Notes: a model not told the origin generated them from the letters alone. Counted from the stretch's first letter, positions 1 to 11,330 are shown. The stretch is 64,000 nucleotides of DNA from Actinostola sp. cb2023 (GCA_033675265.1 JAUJYZ010000637.1:152501-216500), one strand, 5' to 3'. Program-made: numbers and translations.

Positions 1-267
1 CTTATGATCTGGTAACTTGATATAGGCTAATATACATTATACATTATATTCTTTATTGAAGACTCCCCGAAGGGTTTTTCGGGTTCAATTTACAAATCAT
101 TAATTAAAAATATAAAATATAATAACATAATAATAGATGTTTCTTCGACATGGACTGAGTTCCAGAGTCGTGAGGGAAAACTACATGTACACTGTACTAG
201 CAGTTCTTTGGAAAATACATTAGAAGACTGGTTCTTAAATTTTGACAATATTATTTCCAATTTAAAA

Positions 268-432
268 ACTGTTAGACTATCCAATGTGCTGGAGAAAGAA
301 CGTTGAATCCATTCACAAGACAAGTGATATTTCCACTAGTCTTTCATTGAGGGCAAACACCTCGAAAAACTTGTAACTGGTTCAGCCAATCAAAACACTC
401 GAACCCAATCTGCCAACATTTGCCACAGACCA
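268..432 (-). repeat. Dispersed repeat, inverted copy of 57,615-57,770
   Basis: This stretch is the reverse complement, with scattered differences, of the sequence leading into the 21-bp satellite at 57.75 kb. Here the satellite unit occurs once (actatccaatgtgctgg, near 280), so this copy shows the element before expansion. The rest of 1-525 shows no gene. Confidence 0.75.
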
Positions 433-525
433 GATATAACAACTGTCAATGGGAAGTGTCGTTAATGGTGCCATTAACCTGTACTTTGTATAATTCTAGA
501 TAAAACAGGTTGACTATCCTTACAG

Positions 526-931
526 AAAGTGTACAATATCTCAAGAACAAAAGATTATTTACGAAGTGGAGAGATGGTTGTGGTTCTTGTCCCAGCCTAC
601 TGCATATGTTGATGAGACGGTAGATGATGATGATGATGATGATGAAAAGCCAAAGACATATGAACTAACAGAGTTGTTTAAAATTCAGAGATTGAAGGAG
701 CTGTGTGGAACATTAGAAAAACTGAGGTACATTTCTTTCTCATACTTAGTTTTAGATTTTTTGAATTGTATATATGTAAAGTGCACTTGGGCATTTCTGG
801 AGAGTGCGCTATATAAATAATATATTATTATTATTATTATTATTACATTTTCCTGTGTGTAGAATGAGCCTTTAACACCATGTAAAAAGGCATACAATGA
901 TGTAGTTGCCCCCCCCCCCCCCCCCCCCCCC

Positions 932-971
<40 letters not shown>

Positions 972-1559
972 CCCCCTCCCCCCTCCCCCCTCCCCAGCAA
1001 GGTGAAAAAAAGATACCAAAAACTACTGAGAACTGAAATATATATTTTTATTTGTTTGCTGTTAATGTAGATTATTTATCATCCCACATGTATTTTCAGG
1101 TCGGTACTGCAAGCTTCAACACTCCCTTTAACTGCAGATGGAAACTATGTACTCTACAGTCCCCCACAATTTGAGTCTGATAACAGTGACGATAACAATG
1201 AGTGGGATGACAAAAGTGACGGTCATAAATCAGACAGTGGTGAAACATCACAAGAAAGAATAGCACCAGAGGAGGACTGGGATCTCGAAGAAACTAACCA
1301 TGACCAAAACAATGATGTCTGTTGGAATACTTGTAATAATTCTAGTATATATTGGGATGGCAGAGAGAATATAGACGCTGAGAATTCACCAACTGAAGGC
1401 AATGATTATTGCTCTGATAGTGAAGATGGTACAAAATGGACACTGCAGAGTGCCGGTTGGTATAAATCCAAAACAGACGAAGACGATGAGTATCTGGAAG
1501 ATTGTGCGTTAGAAGATGATGGTCTACCTTGGATTACTGCAAGTACTGATGATCAGTAG
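526..1559 (+). CDS. Last two exons of an unrecognised acidic protein
   Basis: Exon A (526-726) follows an acceptor ending ttacag and ends at a donor, ctgag|gtacat. Exon B (1100-1559) follows tattttcag and ends in TAG. They join in frame across an AG|G codon (KLR-SVLQ). Exon A contains VERWLWFLSQP and a run of seven Asp; exon B is strongly acidic, rich in Asp, Ser and Asn, and ends GLPWITASTDDQ. No ATG lies in frame within exon A before a stop, so the 5' part of the gene lies to the left. I do not recognise the family. The acidic tail suggests a soluble nuclear or cytoplasmic protein, but that is inference. The intron carries a long C homopolymer. Codon-like composition over about 220 residues and matching splice phases are the main support. 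Confidence 0.55.
909..996 (+). repeat. Poly-C tract in an intron
   Basis: Nearly pure C for about 85 bases with a few T interruptions near the 3' end. Homopolymer length here is unlikely to be exact in any assembly. Confidence 0.95.
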
Positions 1560-1590
1560 CCCTAAAGGTCTTACTACATATTGTTCAAAT

Positions 1591-1910
1591 TTATATACAC
1601 CTATTCCAAAAATCGTTGTCCCCGCTGAAAGCAACAAGCAAGAAGCTGGCAACTGCAAAGGGCATTGGGACTTTCTCCTTATTTTTATATTCATTTATTC
1701 ATCCGTAGACATTTTGACAACATGCATTTTCAAATGGCCGAATAGTTCCAAATGATTGCTACAAATGTATATTCAATGCTCGTAGGGATAACTTCTCAAG
1801 TACCACAGATAAATGAATTAATTAGGAGATTCCCAAAGTCCTTTGCGATCGTCAGCTTCTTGCTTGTTGCTTTCGGGCTGGACAACGATATTTGGAATAG
1901 GTGTATATTT
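1591..1910. mobile_element. Foldback (inverted-repeat) element
   Basis: Left arm from tatacacctattccaa and right arm ending ttggaataggtgtata are inverted copies about 90 bp long. The arms share tracts such as aacaagcaagaagct. It lies just after the stop codon of the acidic-protein gene and probably within its 3' UTR. No coding potential. Confidence 0.7.
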
Positions 1911-2300
1911 ATTATTATAAAAAGGGTAGATCATAGATGTTATTTGTCTTATTTTGACAAACAGCACAGTTTTAAACTAGGGCATTCTACAGGAAGCCCG
2001 AGTAACTAGTAGTTTTCAAGTTAGTGAAATATAATGTATTAAAAGTTTGGAATTATTTGTTAATTCTTCACTTATTGTTGTTGTTGTTGTTAAATAAATA
2101 ATAAAATAAATAAATGTTGTTCTTATATGGCGTTGTTGTTGTTGTTGTTACACTAAAATAGCGTTAGCAACTTGATGACCTCTACTGACATTATTATTGT
2201 TATATTAATTATCATTATTGTTATTATAATTATTATGATTATTTCTCCAAAAAATTACATATAAAAAGATTAAAATAGAGAAAATAAATCCTTATTTACA

Positions 2301-2441
<141 letters not shown>

Positions 2442-2442
2442 A

Positions 2443-4140
2443 CAGTCATTTGCAAAAATTCTGGCCGCTACGAAATATCGGTAAGTACTTCATGTAAGCC
2501 CACTTGAAATGGACTCTATTCTTTATAGCCGTTCTATTTGAAGTTTTTGTATTATCTGTCACAATTGGTAATGTGCGTACTTATACCACATTGAAAAGAT
2601 GAACAAATTGTGACTGATAATACAAAAACTTCAAAAGAACGGCTATAAAGAATAGAGTCCATTTCAAGTGGGCTTACATGAAGTACTAGCCGAAATATCA
2701 ATATATCGGGTGCATGATGGGTAATTAAATAATCGAAAATTCCCATTAAGGTACCAGGGGACCTTCGTGACACTGTTCACTGAAAGCCGCGTAGCGCGCT
2801 AACCACTCGTCCAACATGTATAAAAGTACACATTTTCTTAAAGCTGAATAAATGCAGATTCTAAATATGCTGGAGATTATTTCCTATTTTGTAAATCTTT
2901 TTTGTTATTGCACATTTTAGAAAATTCGACCGGCCTTGTTCAAAGAGAATTTTGCACGCGGGAATTCAATCGAATTTTAAACGGAAATTGCCATTGTAAT
3001 GAGCACATGTTGTTTTGAAAAACTGTGTCTCCGATTTCCGATAAACGCTTTTGTTGAGGAGATATTTGCTGTCAAAATTCGGCATTAATGTGTTTTTAAG
3101 CAATTTACACATAAATCATCAAATAACTTTTAAACGAGGCAACGTATCAAAAATCGGAGACACTGTTTTTTAGAACAAAGTTTGCTCATTACAATGGCAC
3201 TTTCTGCTTAGAAATCGATTGAATTCCCGTGTGCAAAATTCTCTTTGAACAAGGCCGGTCGAATTTTCTAAAATGTGCAATAACAAAAAATATTTACAAA
3301 ATAGGAAATAATCTCCAGCATATTTAGAATCTGCATTTATTCAGCTTTAAGAAAATGTATACTTTTATACATGTTGGACGAGTGGTTAGTGCGCTACGCG
3401 GCTTTCAAGCTCCCGTAAGCGACCACCTCGGGAATTCGAAAAAGTGGTCGTAACTAGAACTGGCCGCTTACGAGAATGAGCTCTCGTAAGCGACCACGAA
3501 CTAAAACAATGAGGGTGGTCGCATACTAGAGCTTACACAATATCAAAATAGCGGTTGACCCCCTGCTGTCTGAAAATTAAGCTACTGTAAAAAATCAGAA
3601 AGCAGGAGAGCGGGTATAAGGTTTATACAACAAGTCACATCTATAAAGATTCATAACTTCTGTTTATTCAAATTTATTCACACACATGCACACACATCTC
3701 TAAATAATCAACCCTTCCGTTTATTACGACATAGAGCCCGGATTAATGACTGTACTGTATCAATCAAGGATTGATGTGTTGACAGACTCAAATCAGATTA
3801 TTTGAGTGGTCGCTTACGGGGGCTTGAAAACAAAGGAAATGACCAGTTGGTAATTCCAAATAGTGGTCGCGGTCGCTTACGGGAACTTTTCATAACAGAG
3901 TTTTAGTGGCAAGTCAAACGGGGTTTTATAAAGCTGGTCGTAACTAGAGCTGGTCGCTTACGAGAACGGTCGCAAGGAGAGCTTTGACTGACTGTATAAT
4001 GTTTATTTGTCTTACGTTTGTTGTTTGTAAAGTTTGCTTCATTTAATAAGTTAGCAAACTCAAAATAGTATTATTTAATTACCCATAATACACCCGATAT
4101 ATTGATATTTCGTGGTGGCCAGAATTTTTGCAAATGACTG
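2443..4140. mobile_element. Tc1/mariner-type MITE carrying nested insertions
   Basis: The termini are inverted copies beginning CAGTCATTTGCAAAAATTCT, flanked by TA on both sides (2441-2442 and 4141-4142). The CAGT-type end and TA target duplication fit Tc1/mariner. Inside are a Mutator-type MITE (2480-2690), a large inverted repeat (arms about 2,780-3,050 and 3,140-3,405), and a second inverted repeat built on ctcccgtaagcgaccac (about 3,410-3,900). No transposase ORF is visible. Confidence 0.8.
2480..2690 (+). mobile_element. Mutator-type MITE, copy 1 (211 bp)
   Basis: A near-perfect hairpin whose ends read GGTAAGTACTTCATG and, inverted, GCTAGTACTTCATG. It is flanked by an exact 9-bp direct duplication, cgaaatatc, at 2471-2479 and 2691-2699. 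Nine-base target duplications are typical of Mutator-like elements. It sits inside the terminal region of the mariner-type MITE, so it is the younger insertion. Confidence 0.8.
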
Positions 4141-4171
4141 TATTAATAATTATATTATTATTATTATATTA

Positions 4172-4441
4172 CAGCCCTTTGTAAATATTCTGTAAATCAA
4201 GTATATCAGTATATCCATATATCGGGTGCATTATGGGTAATTGAAAAAGTCCCCTAAATGATGTTTCACGCAAGCAACATTGGTGAAACTCTAGAATGTT
4301 ATGTAATGTAGTCTCTAGTTTGTTGTTTGTAAGTCTCTGCTGCATATTTTGTGGAAAAACTCTAAAATAGTATTACCCATAATGCACCCGATATATAGAT
4401 ATACTGATATACTTGATTTACAGAATTTTTGCAATCGGCTG
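4172..4441. mobile_element. Tc1/mariner-type MITE (270 bp)
   Basis: About 70 bp of inverted terminal sequence: both ends start CAGCC and contain TTCTGTAAATCAAGTATATC and ATATCGGGTGCATTATGGGT. TA flanks both sides. It shares the ATATCGGGTGCAT subterminal block with the element at 2443-4140, so they are related families. Confidence 0.8.
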
Positions 4442-4631
4442 TATTTTTATTGTATTATTATTATTATATCTGAGTGGGTCACTGACGAAATTTACACCGG
4501 TTAAGAGAGTAAATTTCGTGTCAATCTCCATGGCTTTGGACATTTGGATGCTATTTCAGTACTCGAAATTTAGACATAACTCAGTCAGGCTTTCATTCAA
4601 CACAAAGTCAATTGAAGTTTTGTAATGGTCA

Positions 4632-4637
4632 TTTATT
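4632..4637 (-). promoter_or_regulatory. Polyadenylation signal AATAAA of the peptide gene
   Basis: tttatt on the + strand reads AATAAA on the minus strand, about 15 bases past the stop of the cysteine-rich precursor at 4650. Confidence 0.5.
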
Positions 4638-4649
4638 ACAGGTTTCTTT

Positions 4650-5664
4650 TTAAGATGACATGTGTCTAAATCCCAAGAGGACTCTCATTCCAGTGCATCG
4701 TGTAACGGAAAATCTGCAGACACCACCACTATCCTTGACGAAACATGGTGCGCATCGATCAGACCCGATGATTTCGGCGTCTCTCTTTTTACCGCATGCT
4801 GGAGCGGAAAATCTGCAGACACCACCACTATCCTTGACGAAACATGGTGCGCATCGATCAGACCCGATGATTTCGGCGTCTCTCTTTTTACCGCATGCTG
4901 GAGCGGAAAATCTGCAGACACCACCACTATCCTTCACGAAACATGGTGCGCAAGGATGAGGCCCGATGACTTCGGCGTCTCTCTTTTTACCGCATGCTGG
5001 AGCGGAAAATCTGCAGACACCACCACTATCCTTCACGAAACATGGTGCGCAAGGATGAGGCCCGATGACTTCGGCGTCTCTCTTTTTACCGCATGCTGGA
5101 GCGGAAAATCTGCAGACACCACCACTATCCTTGACGAAACATGGTGCGCAAGGATGAGGCCCGATGACTTCGGATTTCGTCTCTCTTTTTACCGCATGCT
5201 GGAGCGGAAAATCTGCAGACACCACCACTATCCTTGACGAAACATGGTGCGCAAGGATGAGGCCCGATGACTTCGGCGTCTCTCTTTATACCGCATGCTG
5301 GAGCGGAAAATCTGCAGACACCACCACTATCCTTGACGAAACATGGTGCGCAAGGATGAGGCCCGATGACTTCGGCGTCTCTCTTTTTACCGCATGCTGG
5401 AGCGGAAAATCTGCAGACACCACCACTATCCTTGACGAAACATGGTGCGCAAGGATGAGGCCCGATGACTTCGGCGTCTCTCTTTGGAGCGGAAAATCTG
5501 CAGACTAACCGCATTGGAGCGGAAAATCTGCAGACACCACCACTATCCTTGACGAAACATGGTGCGCAAGGATGAGGCCCGATGACTTCGGCGTCTCTCT
5601 TGGTGTAAGGTTTGGCTACGGGTACTGCTACCAGAGCAACAATGATTACGAGATGCAAGTTCGT
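4650..5664 (-). pseudogene. Multi-copy four-cysteine peptide precursor, disrupted copy
   Basis: Reading on the minus strand there is a signal-peptide-like segment (LHLVIIVALVAVPVA) followed by nine tandem units of about 33 residues. Each unit begins KRDA and holds four cysteines spaced C-x2-C-x8-C-x6-C. KR before each unit is the usual dibasic site for prohormone convertase cleavage, so secreted peptides are expected. Three defects are visible. The codon at the position of the paralogue's ATG is ACG (5664-5662) and no upstream in-frame ATG precedes a stop. Unit 1 is damaged at about 5,480-5,530. A 4-bp insertion (attt, 5174-5177) shifts the frame after unit 4; units 5-9 continue in another frame to a stop at 4650. 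An acceptor (ccacag) lies just before the start site and a donor (ttatg|gtaaga) at about 5,735, giving a roughly 65-bp 5' UTR intron. Units are near-identical at the DNA level. Whether the peptide is a neuropeptide, antimicrobial or venom component cannot be told from sequence. Confidence 0.75.
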
Positions 5665-5849
5665 CTTCTGTGGGAATAATATTCTTTATTAAAATCCACT
5701 GCACAAAAAGAAATGGAGGATGTGTATATCTTACCATAATCCCGCATAGACCGCTATACATTCGTGGGAAGTTTAGAACAGTTAGAGCTTTGTAACTCTG
5801 CAAAGAATAATACAACTTCAGAAAAAGAGTCAGTACGTATAATTACTAA

Positions 5850-7160
5850 TTCCAGCTATGATGCCCTCCTACAACCTCTCTTTCATGATAATTGTTTCTG
5901 CGGCTGTTTTATTTGGTGAACTGTATGTTGTAACAGACTATGATCATTAACGCCGGTGTAGTTGGGCTCGTTACGTTATTGTGAAAACCCTATCCCAGAC
6001 CAAAAAGGCACCATATCCCAGACTAAAAGTGCAAAAACGATACCCTATCCCAGACCTAAGGAGCTCAAAAACCATACCCTATCCCACGGCACATACCCGT
6101 ATAGCATGTATAGTAGGGGAGTGCACCCCCTCCCTCCCAGGGAGAATGCCTCGTCACCAATGTTAAATATCTAATAATGTTTTCATAATTCCAATTGACT
6201 TCAGTAACTGATTGGTCATGTCTAACAATAGGATCGGTTAGCCTTGCGGTGACGGTCCCTTGAGCATTTCACATATTATAAGGCCCAGTCCACGTGCCGG
6301 GGCATGTTTTAGTGTGAATGTATTTGTATGGTTTTCTACTTGGATGAGAATATAAAGATTTACGTTTTCTTGAAGATGTGTATTTGCTTTTACATGTAAA
6401 ACGTTCAAGTGTATCGTTGTTTAAAAAAATTAGTTTGTATAGTTGTTGGTTACCTTCATTTTCTCTGCTTGATTCGTTAAAATTTGTAATTTCTTTTAAA
6501 GAAAGTCATAGAAAATGAAAAGCTTATTCAAAATCTTTAAAAATCCGATTTTGAAAATTTGTGCTAAATAAAACATCCTGATACCTAAATTTGAACTCGT
6601 GAGTTTTTCAAAACTGAGCCGATTTTCAGACGAGAGCGTATGACACATGAGCCGTCTGAAAATCAGGCTACCAATATGTTGCAGATTTTTTGAAAGATAC
6701 TCGTTCAAATTTATAATCGCTAATTGCACTTGAAACCATATGATTACCGATACTTATATTAAGTGTTTAAAGCGAATGTACATATACTAATAGTAGATAA
6801 GAAAGTATATTACCCTTAATTCGAAGTCTTGCCGAAGTCCAGTAACTCTCTCTAGTGACTAGTGACCGGGTGCTTGTGCTTTTAAGCAAAAAAAAAAAAA
6901 AAATAGCATCGCTACTTCTTGAGTGGCAGATGCCACTCAAACAGGATTAAACTATTGGTCTACTCTTAGAACACAACGAGTTCGAAGGTGCACCCACCTG
7001 ACGGTCACTGGGTGGGGTCTTAGTTCTACTCTAATACAATCAGAAATATATTCTTACAAGCTATGTCAGTACTCGAAAACTCTGAGTGAGCGATTTTAAA
7101 TGCAAAGATATATCGTGCACACTTTTCCTTAAGATCTCGTCAACAGATTATCATATATTA
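5850..7160. other. Intergenic region without recognisable genes
   Basis: Holds a short degenerate tandem block at 5,985-6,100 (units like ccctatcccagacc), a hairpin at about 6,610-6,670 (gagccgattttcagacg and its inverse), and a poly-A run at 6,890-6,903. The ORFs here are short and lack coding character. Confidence 0.5.
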
Positions 7161-7161
7161 A

Positions 7162-9660
7162 ACATACTCTTTTCGGTATAGTTGGATATGCCGATGTATA
7201 GTCACAGTGAACTGGTTTTAAACAATAGACCCTTACTTAGTGCCAGACATAAGCATATCCCCGGGATCAAATGTCAATCCCTATCGACAATGGTCATGCC
7301 AACCAACACTAGGGTCGCTGGAAAAAAAAACGTTCATCGATAATTATATATTAAGAAACAGAATATTACATGGTCGCTTGGAGATACAAATTTTATATCT
7401 CCGCGCTATCCTCTATATTTTTGATTAAAATAGAACAAGAATGGTGAAAAATGTGCGGCAAGAAAGTTGAGGATTCCGGTTGTGTTTTGCATAGGAGAAT
7501 GTTGGTCTTTTTCAAAGAAATACTCAATAAGCTTTTGCTGTACGTTGAATGTTTTCATTAAATAGAAATCATTTAAGTTGTTTTCCTATACAAAACCGCA
7601 TGTAAATTGTATTTCAAGATCACGCGCGCACGGTGTAAATTCTGTGTCAATATCGTGTAGTAAGGCCCTGTTTACGAGGAGGGAGGGTTGACCCTACAGC
7701 TAGGGTAACCATATCCGAGTACTAGCCATAGTAGTTATCCTACCGCTAGGATTGTGTTTTCCATTTTAAACGGTTTTGCCAGGATAACTCGCCTACTGGG
7801 ACAACTTTACTGTTGACGAAGCCTTGAGTGGTCACCAAACAATTGATTTGACTCGAGGGGAAGGGTACCCTGCGAGAAGATTCTTCTTTTAACCTCCTCC
7901 CAGAGTCTTCTTCCTTCTCTCTCTCTCGGGGAGGAGGTTAAAAGAAGACTCTGCTCGCAGGGAAGGGGAAGGGTAACCCTAGGATAACTATAGCTAGTAC
8001 GATAGGGTTACCCTAGCTAGCTGTAGGGTCAACCCTCCCTCCTCGTAAACAGGGCCTTACAGAATGTACACGATATTGACAAAGAATTTACACCGTGCGC
8101 GCGTGATCTTGAAATACAATTTACATGCGGTTTTGTATAGGAAAACAACTTAAATGATTTCTATTTAATGAAAACATTCAACGTACAGCAAAAGCTTATT
8201 GAGTATTTCTTTGAAAAAGACCAACATTCTCCTATGCAAAACACAACCGGAATCCTCAACTTTCTTGCCACATTTTTCACCATTCTTGTTCTATTTTAAT
8301 CAATCATATAGAGGATAGCGCGGAGATATAAAATTCGGCTAGTACTTCATGTAAGCCCACTTGAAATGGACTCTATTCTTTATAGCCGTTCTTTTGAAGT
8401 TTTTGTATTATTAGTCACAATTTGTTCATCTTTTCAATGTGGTATAAGTACGCACATTGCCAACATGACAGATAATACAAAAACTTCAAATAGAACGGCT
8501 ATAAAGAATAGAGTCCATTTCAAGTGGCCTTACATGAAGTACTTACCTAAAATTCGTATCTCCAAGCGACCATGGTGATGTAATATTCTTGGCTTGCAAT
8601 CAATCCCTTGAGAATCAAGAGATAAAGACACGGCGGCCATGTTGGTTGAACAAACAATAGACACTAATGAGCAATCTTTTGTTGAAGTTGAACCAAGATG
8701 GACGCCGTGACGTGTATTGCAAACCAGCAATTCTGTTTTTTAATATATAATTATCGATGAAACATTTTTGTTTTGTTTTGAAGTAATTTTTACTTTACGA
8801 TATGTTATTTTCACGTCAGAAGATATCAATTTTTCGAAGAAGAGAAATATAGATATTTCATCGATAACTATATATTTTACATACTCTTTTCGGTATAGTT
8901 GGATATGCCGGTGAGATGTGTACTAGTCACCGCAGTGAACTGGTTTTAAACAATAGACCCTTACTTAGTGCCAGACATAAGCATATCCCCGGGATCAAAT
9001 GTCAATCCCTATCGACAATGGTCATGCCAACCAACACTAGGGTCGCTGAAAAAAAAACGTTCATCGATAATTATATATTAAGAAACAGAATATTACATGA
9101 TCGCTTGGAGATACAAATTTTATATCTCCGCGCTATTCTCTATATTTTTGATTAAAATAGAACAAGAATGGTGAAAAATGTGGCAAGAAAGTTGAGGATT
9201 CCGGTTGTGTTTTGCATAGGAGAATGTTGGTCTTTTTCAAAGAAATAGTCAATAAACTTTTGCTGTACGTTGAATGTTTTCATTAAATAGAAATCACTTA
9301 AGTTGTTTTCCAATACAAAACCGCATGTAAATTGTATTTCAAGATCACGCGCGCACGGTGTAAATTCTTTGTCAATATCGTGTACATTCTGTAAGACCCT
9401 GTTTACGAGGAGGGAGGGTTGATCCTACAGCTAGGGTAACCCTAACCGAGTACTAGCCATAGTTATCCTACCGCTAGGGTTGTGTTTTCCATTTTAAACA
9501 GTTTTGCCAGGATAGCTCGCCTACCGGGAAGCCTTGCGTGGTTACCAAGCAATTGAGTTGACTCGAGGGGAAGGGTAACCCCAGTCGAAGAAACAGTTTC
9601 GCTTGTAAACCCGGGCTATATCTTTGACCCTGGTACTAGGGCAACCCTTTCCCCTTGTAA
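7162..9660. repeat. Cluster of three copies of one long repeat, direct and inverted
   Basis: Sequence starting acatactcttttcggtat occurs at 7162 and again at 8879 in the same orientation. An inverted copy occupies about 7,990-8,760. The arms share the tract containing accgtgcgcgcgtgatc and end in cctgtttacgaggagggagg. A smaller inverted repeat about 7,670-8,060 (gggagggttgaccctacagc and its inverse) forms the centre of the palindrome. The inverted copy is interrupted by a Mutator-type MITE. No transposase is seen. Confidence 0.75.
8338..8547 (-). mobile_element. Mutator-type MITE, copy 2 (210 bp)
   Basis: Same family as 2480-2690 in the opposite orientation, flanked by an exact 9-bp duplication taaaattcg at 8329-8337 and 8548-8556. 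The uninterrupted host sequence is present in the repeat copies at about 7,390 and 9,125, which supports a simple insertion. Confidence 0.85.
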
Positions 9661-9824
9661 ACATGGTCTACATTTACATTGTTGTGGACATTTACACAGA
9701 ACTTGGTCATGCTTCCATTCAACAGAAAGTCAATTGAAGTTTTGCAATTAGTCATGTATTTTACTTAATTAAGGGCGATCATTACAGGTTTAGTTTCTGG
9801 GTAAGATTTGTCAGTGATTCAATC

Positions 9825-10322
9825 CTAAAGTGAATTGGCGTCTCTCTTTTCAGGGCATAGTACACCGTCGTACACGCAGCCACCACGACCATTTGAGACG
9901 TAACATCCTCTACAACGTGTGCCATCGATGTCAGGCTTGGCGTCTCTCTTTTCAGGGCATAGTACACCGTCATACACGCAGCCACCACGACCATTTGAGA
10001 CGTAACATCCTCTACAACGTGTGACATCGATGTCAGGCTTGGCGTCTCTCTTTTCAGGGCACAGTACACCGTCATACACGCAGCCACCACGACCATTTGA
10101 GACGTAACATCCTCTACAACGTGTGACATCGATGTCAGGCTTGGCGTCTCTCTTTTCAGGGCACAGTACACCGTCATACACGCAGCCACCACGACCATTT
10201 GAGACGTAACATCCTCTACAACGTGTGACATCGATGTCAGGCTTGGCGTCTCTCTTGGTGTTAGGTTTGCATGCTACGGTTACTGCTTGCAGAGCAATAA
10301 TGATTACGAGATGCAGGTTCAT
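9825..10322 (-). CDS. Multi-copy four-cysteine secreted peptide precursor, intact copy
   Basis: A 165-residue protein with ATG at 10322-10320. Residues 1 to about 18 are a hydrophobic signal peptide (LHLVIIIALQAVTVAC), followed by a short spacer and four tandem 34-residue units, then KRDANSL. Each unit begins KRDAKPDID and has cysteines spaced C-x2-C-x8-C-x6-C around GRGGC. Convertase cleavage at KR would release four nearly identical peptides with two disulphides each. The DNA of the four units differs at only a few bases over 102 bp, so the array is recent or homogenised. An acceptor (atccacag) lies 3 bases before the ATG, and a donor (gattgtg|gtaaga) near 10,690 marks a probable 5' UTR intron, as in the paralogue at 4.65-5.66 kb. 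The signal region, KRDA start, cysteine spacing and 3' UTR match the paralogue, while residues between the cysteines differ. Function is unknown: neuropeptide, antimicrobial peptide or venom-type peptide are all possible. Confidence 0.85.
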   Translation of the reverse strand: MNLHLVIIIALQAVTVACKPNTKRDAKPDIDVTRCRGCYVSNGRGGCVYDGVLCPEKRDAKPDIDVTRCRGCYVSNGRGGCVYDGVLCPEKRDAKPDIDVTRCRGCYVSNGRGGCVYDGVLCPEKRDAKPDIDGTRCRGCYVSNGRGGCVYDGVLCPEKRDANSL

Positions 10323-10881
10323 CTTCTGTGGATGGAAAGTTGTTTTTATAGTTATAAGTCATACATTGTATGAAGAAACAAGCCAAAGTGTGAGCAAGAC
10401 AATTGTTTTTTTTAGAACTGAAGACAACTACTGCGATCGAAGGTAGAAAGACACTGATCTGAAATGAAATTTGAAATGTTACAGCTGTTCAGTCTTGACA
10501 TGCACTTGCAAGGCCGTCTCGCCAAGCGTAAAAAGACTAGGAAAAAATACCGAGCCCAGACGTGAATCTGAATTGAAGGCCCGTACTTAATTGTTTCGGA
10601 GTCCTGCAAAAAAGATGCGCGCTAAAAAAGATGTTACTTATCAAAATCCACTGTACAGGAAGAAATGGAGGATCTGTACATCTTACCACAATCCTTTGCG
10701 CGCATAGACCACTTTAGAACCGACCGAGCATTAGAAATGTGAAACAACAACAATTCATTGTACCCACAATTTGCATAAAAAGTTCCATGAATACTAAACA
10801 GAAAAAGAAATATTGAAGGGTATACCAACTTAAATTCCAAAAATAACTATAAAGCTGAACTGAAATAATTGAAGCTATTAC

Positions 10882-10952
10882 CTGATGTATTTACGTGCCA
10901 GGAAGTTTGTATGAACGAATGCAACGATAAGAAATGAAACTATTAGTTTCAT
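10882..10952 (-). CDS. Candidate signal-peptide exon
   Basis: On the minus strand an ATG at 10952 opens MKLIVSFLIVAFVHTNFLA, a good signal peptide, then RKYI and a donor at atcag|gtaata. It lies upstream of, and on the same strand as, the intact peptide precursor. It could be the first exon of another small secreted protein, or an alternative 5' exon of the precursor gene. No partner exon was identified. Confidence 0.35.
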
Positions 10953-11264
10953 CGTGTAGTAGAATTCTTCGTGAAACTTGTATTTCGAGACGAGTTTCAG
11001 CTGCTTCTGATCAAGTTTCAGCTGTATGTTGTTACATGGTACAATGTTTAATGAACCTGTCTTACATGTGGAAGTTTCACCTTGTAAAATGACCTTTAAC
11101 AAGTTTCCCCTATTTTTTTTTCTAGAGAATTTCAATTAATTTTCATTTAATTTTAAGTTCAGATGTTGTGACAGTCGGTACGTAAAATAATTAGAGAAAT
11201 AAGAGCTTTCAGTTATAAACAATCACTTCTTCCAACAGTAATGGACGCTCGGTTGATTGTTCAT

Positions 11265-11268
11265 TATG

Positions 11269-11330
<62 letters not shown>

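Noticed and set aside
4662..5237. Plus-strand and alternate minus-frame ORFs over the peptide array
   Set aside because: Shadows of the KRDA-unit frame; they lack signal peptides and the cysteine framework.
4650..10322. Calling the cysteine-rich peptides venom toxins
   Set aside because: Secretion and disulphides fit, but nothing in the sequence separates toxin from neuropeptide or antimicrobial peptide.
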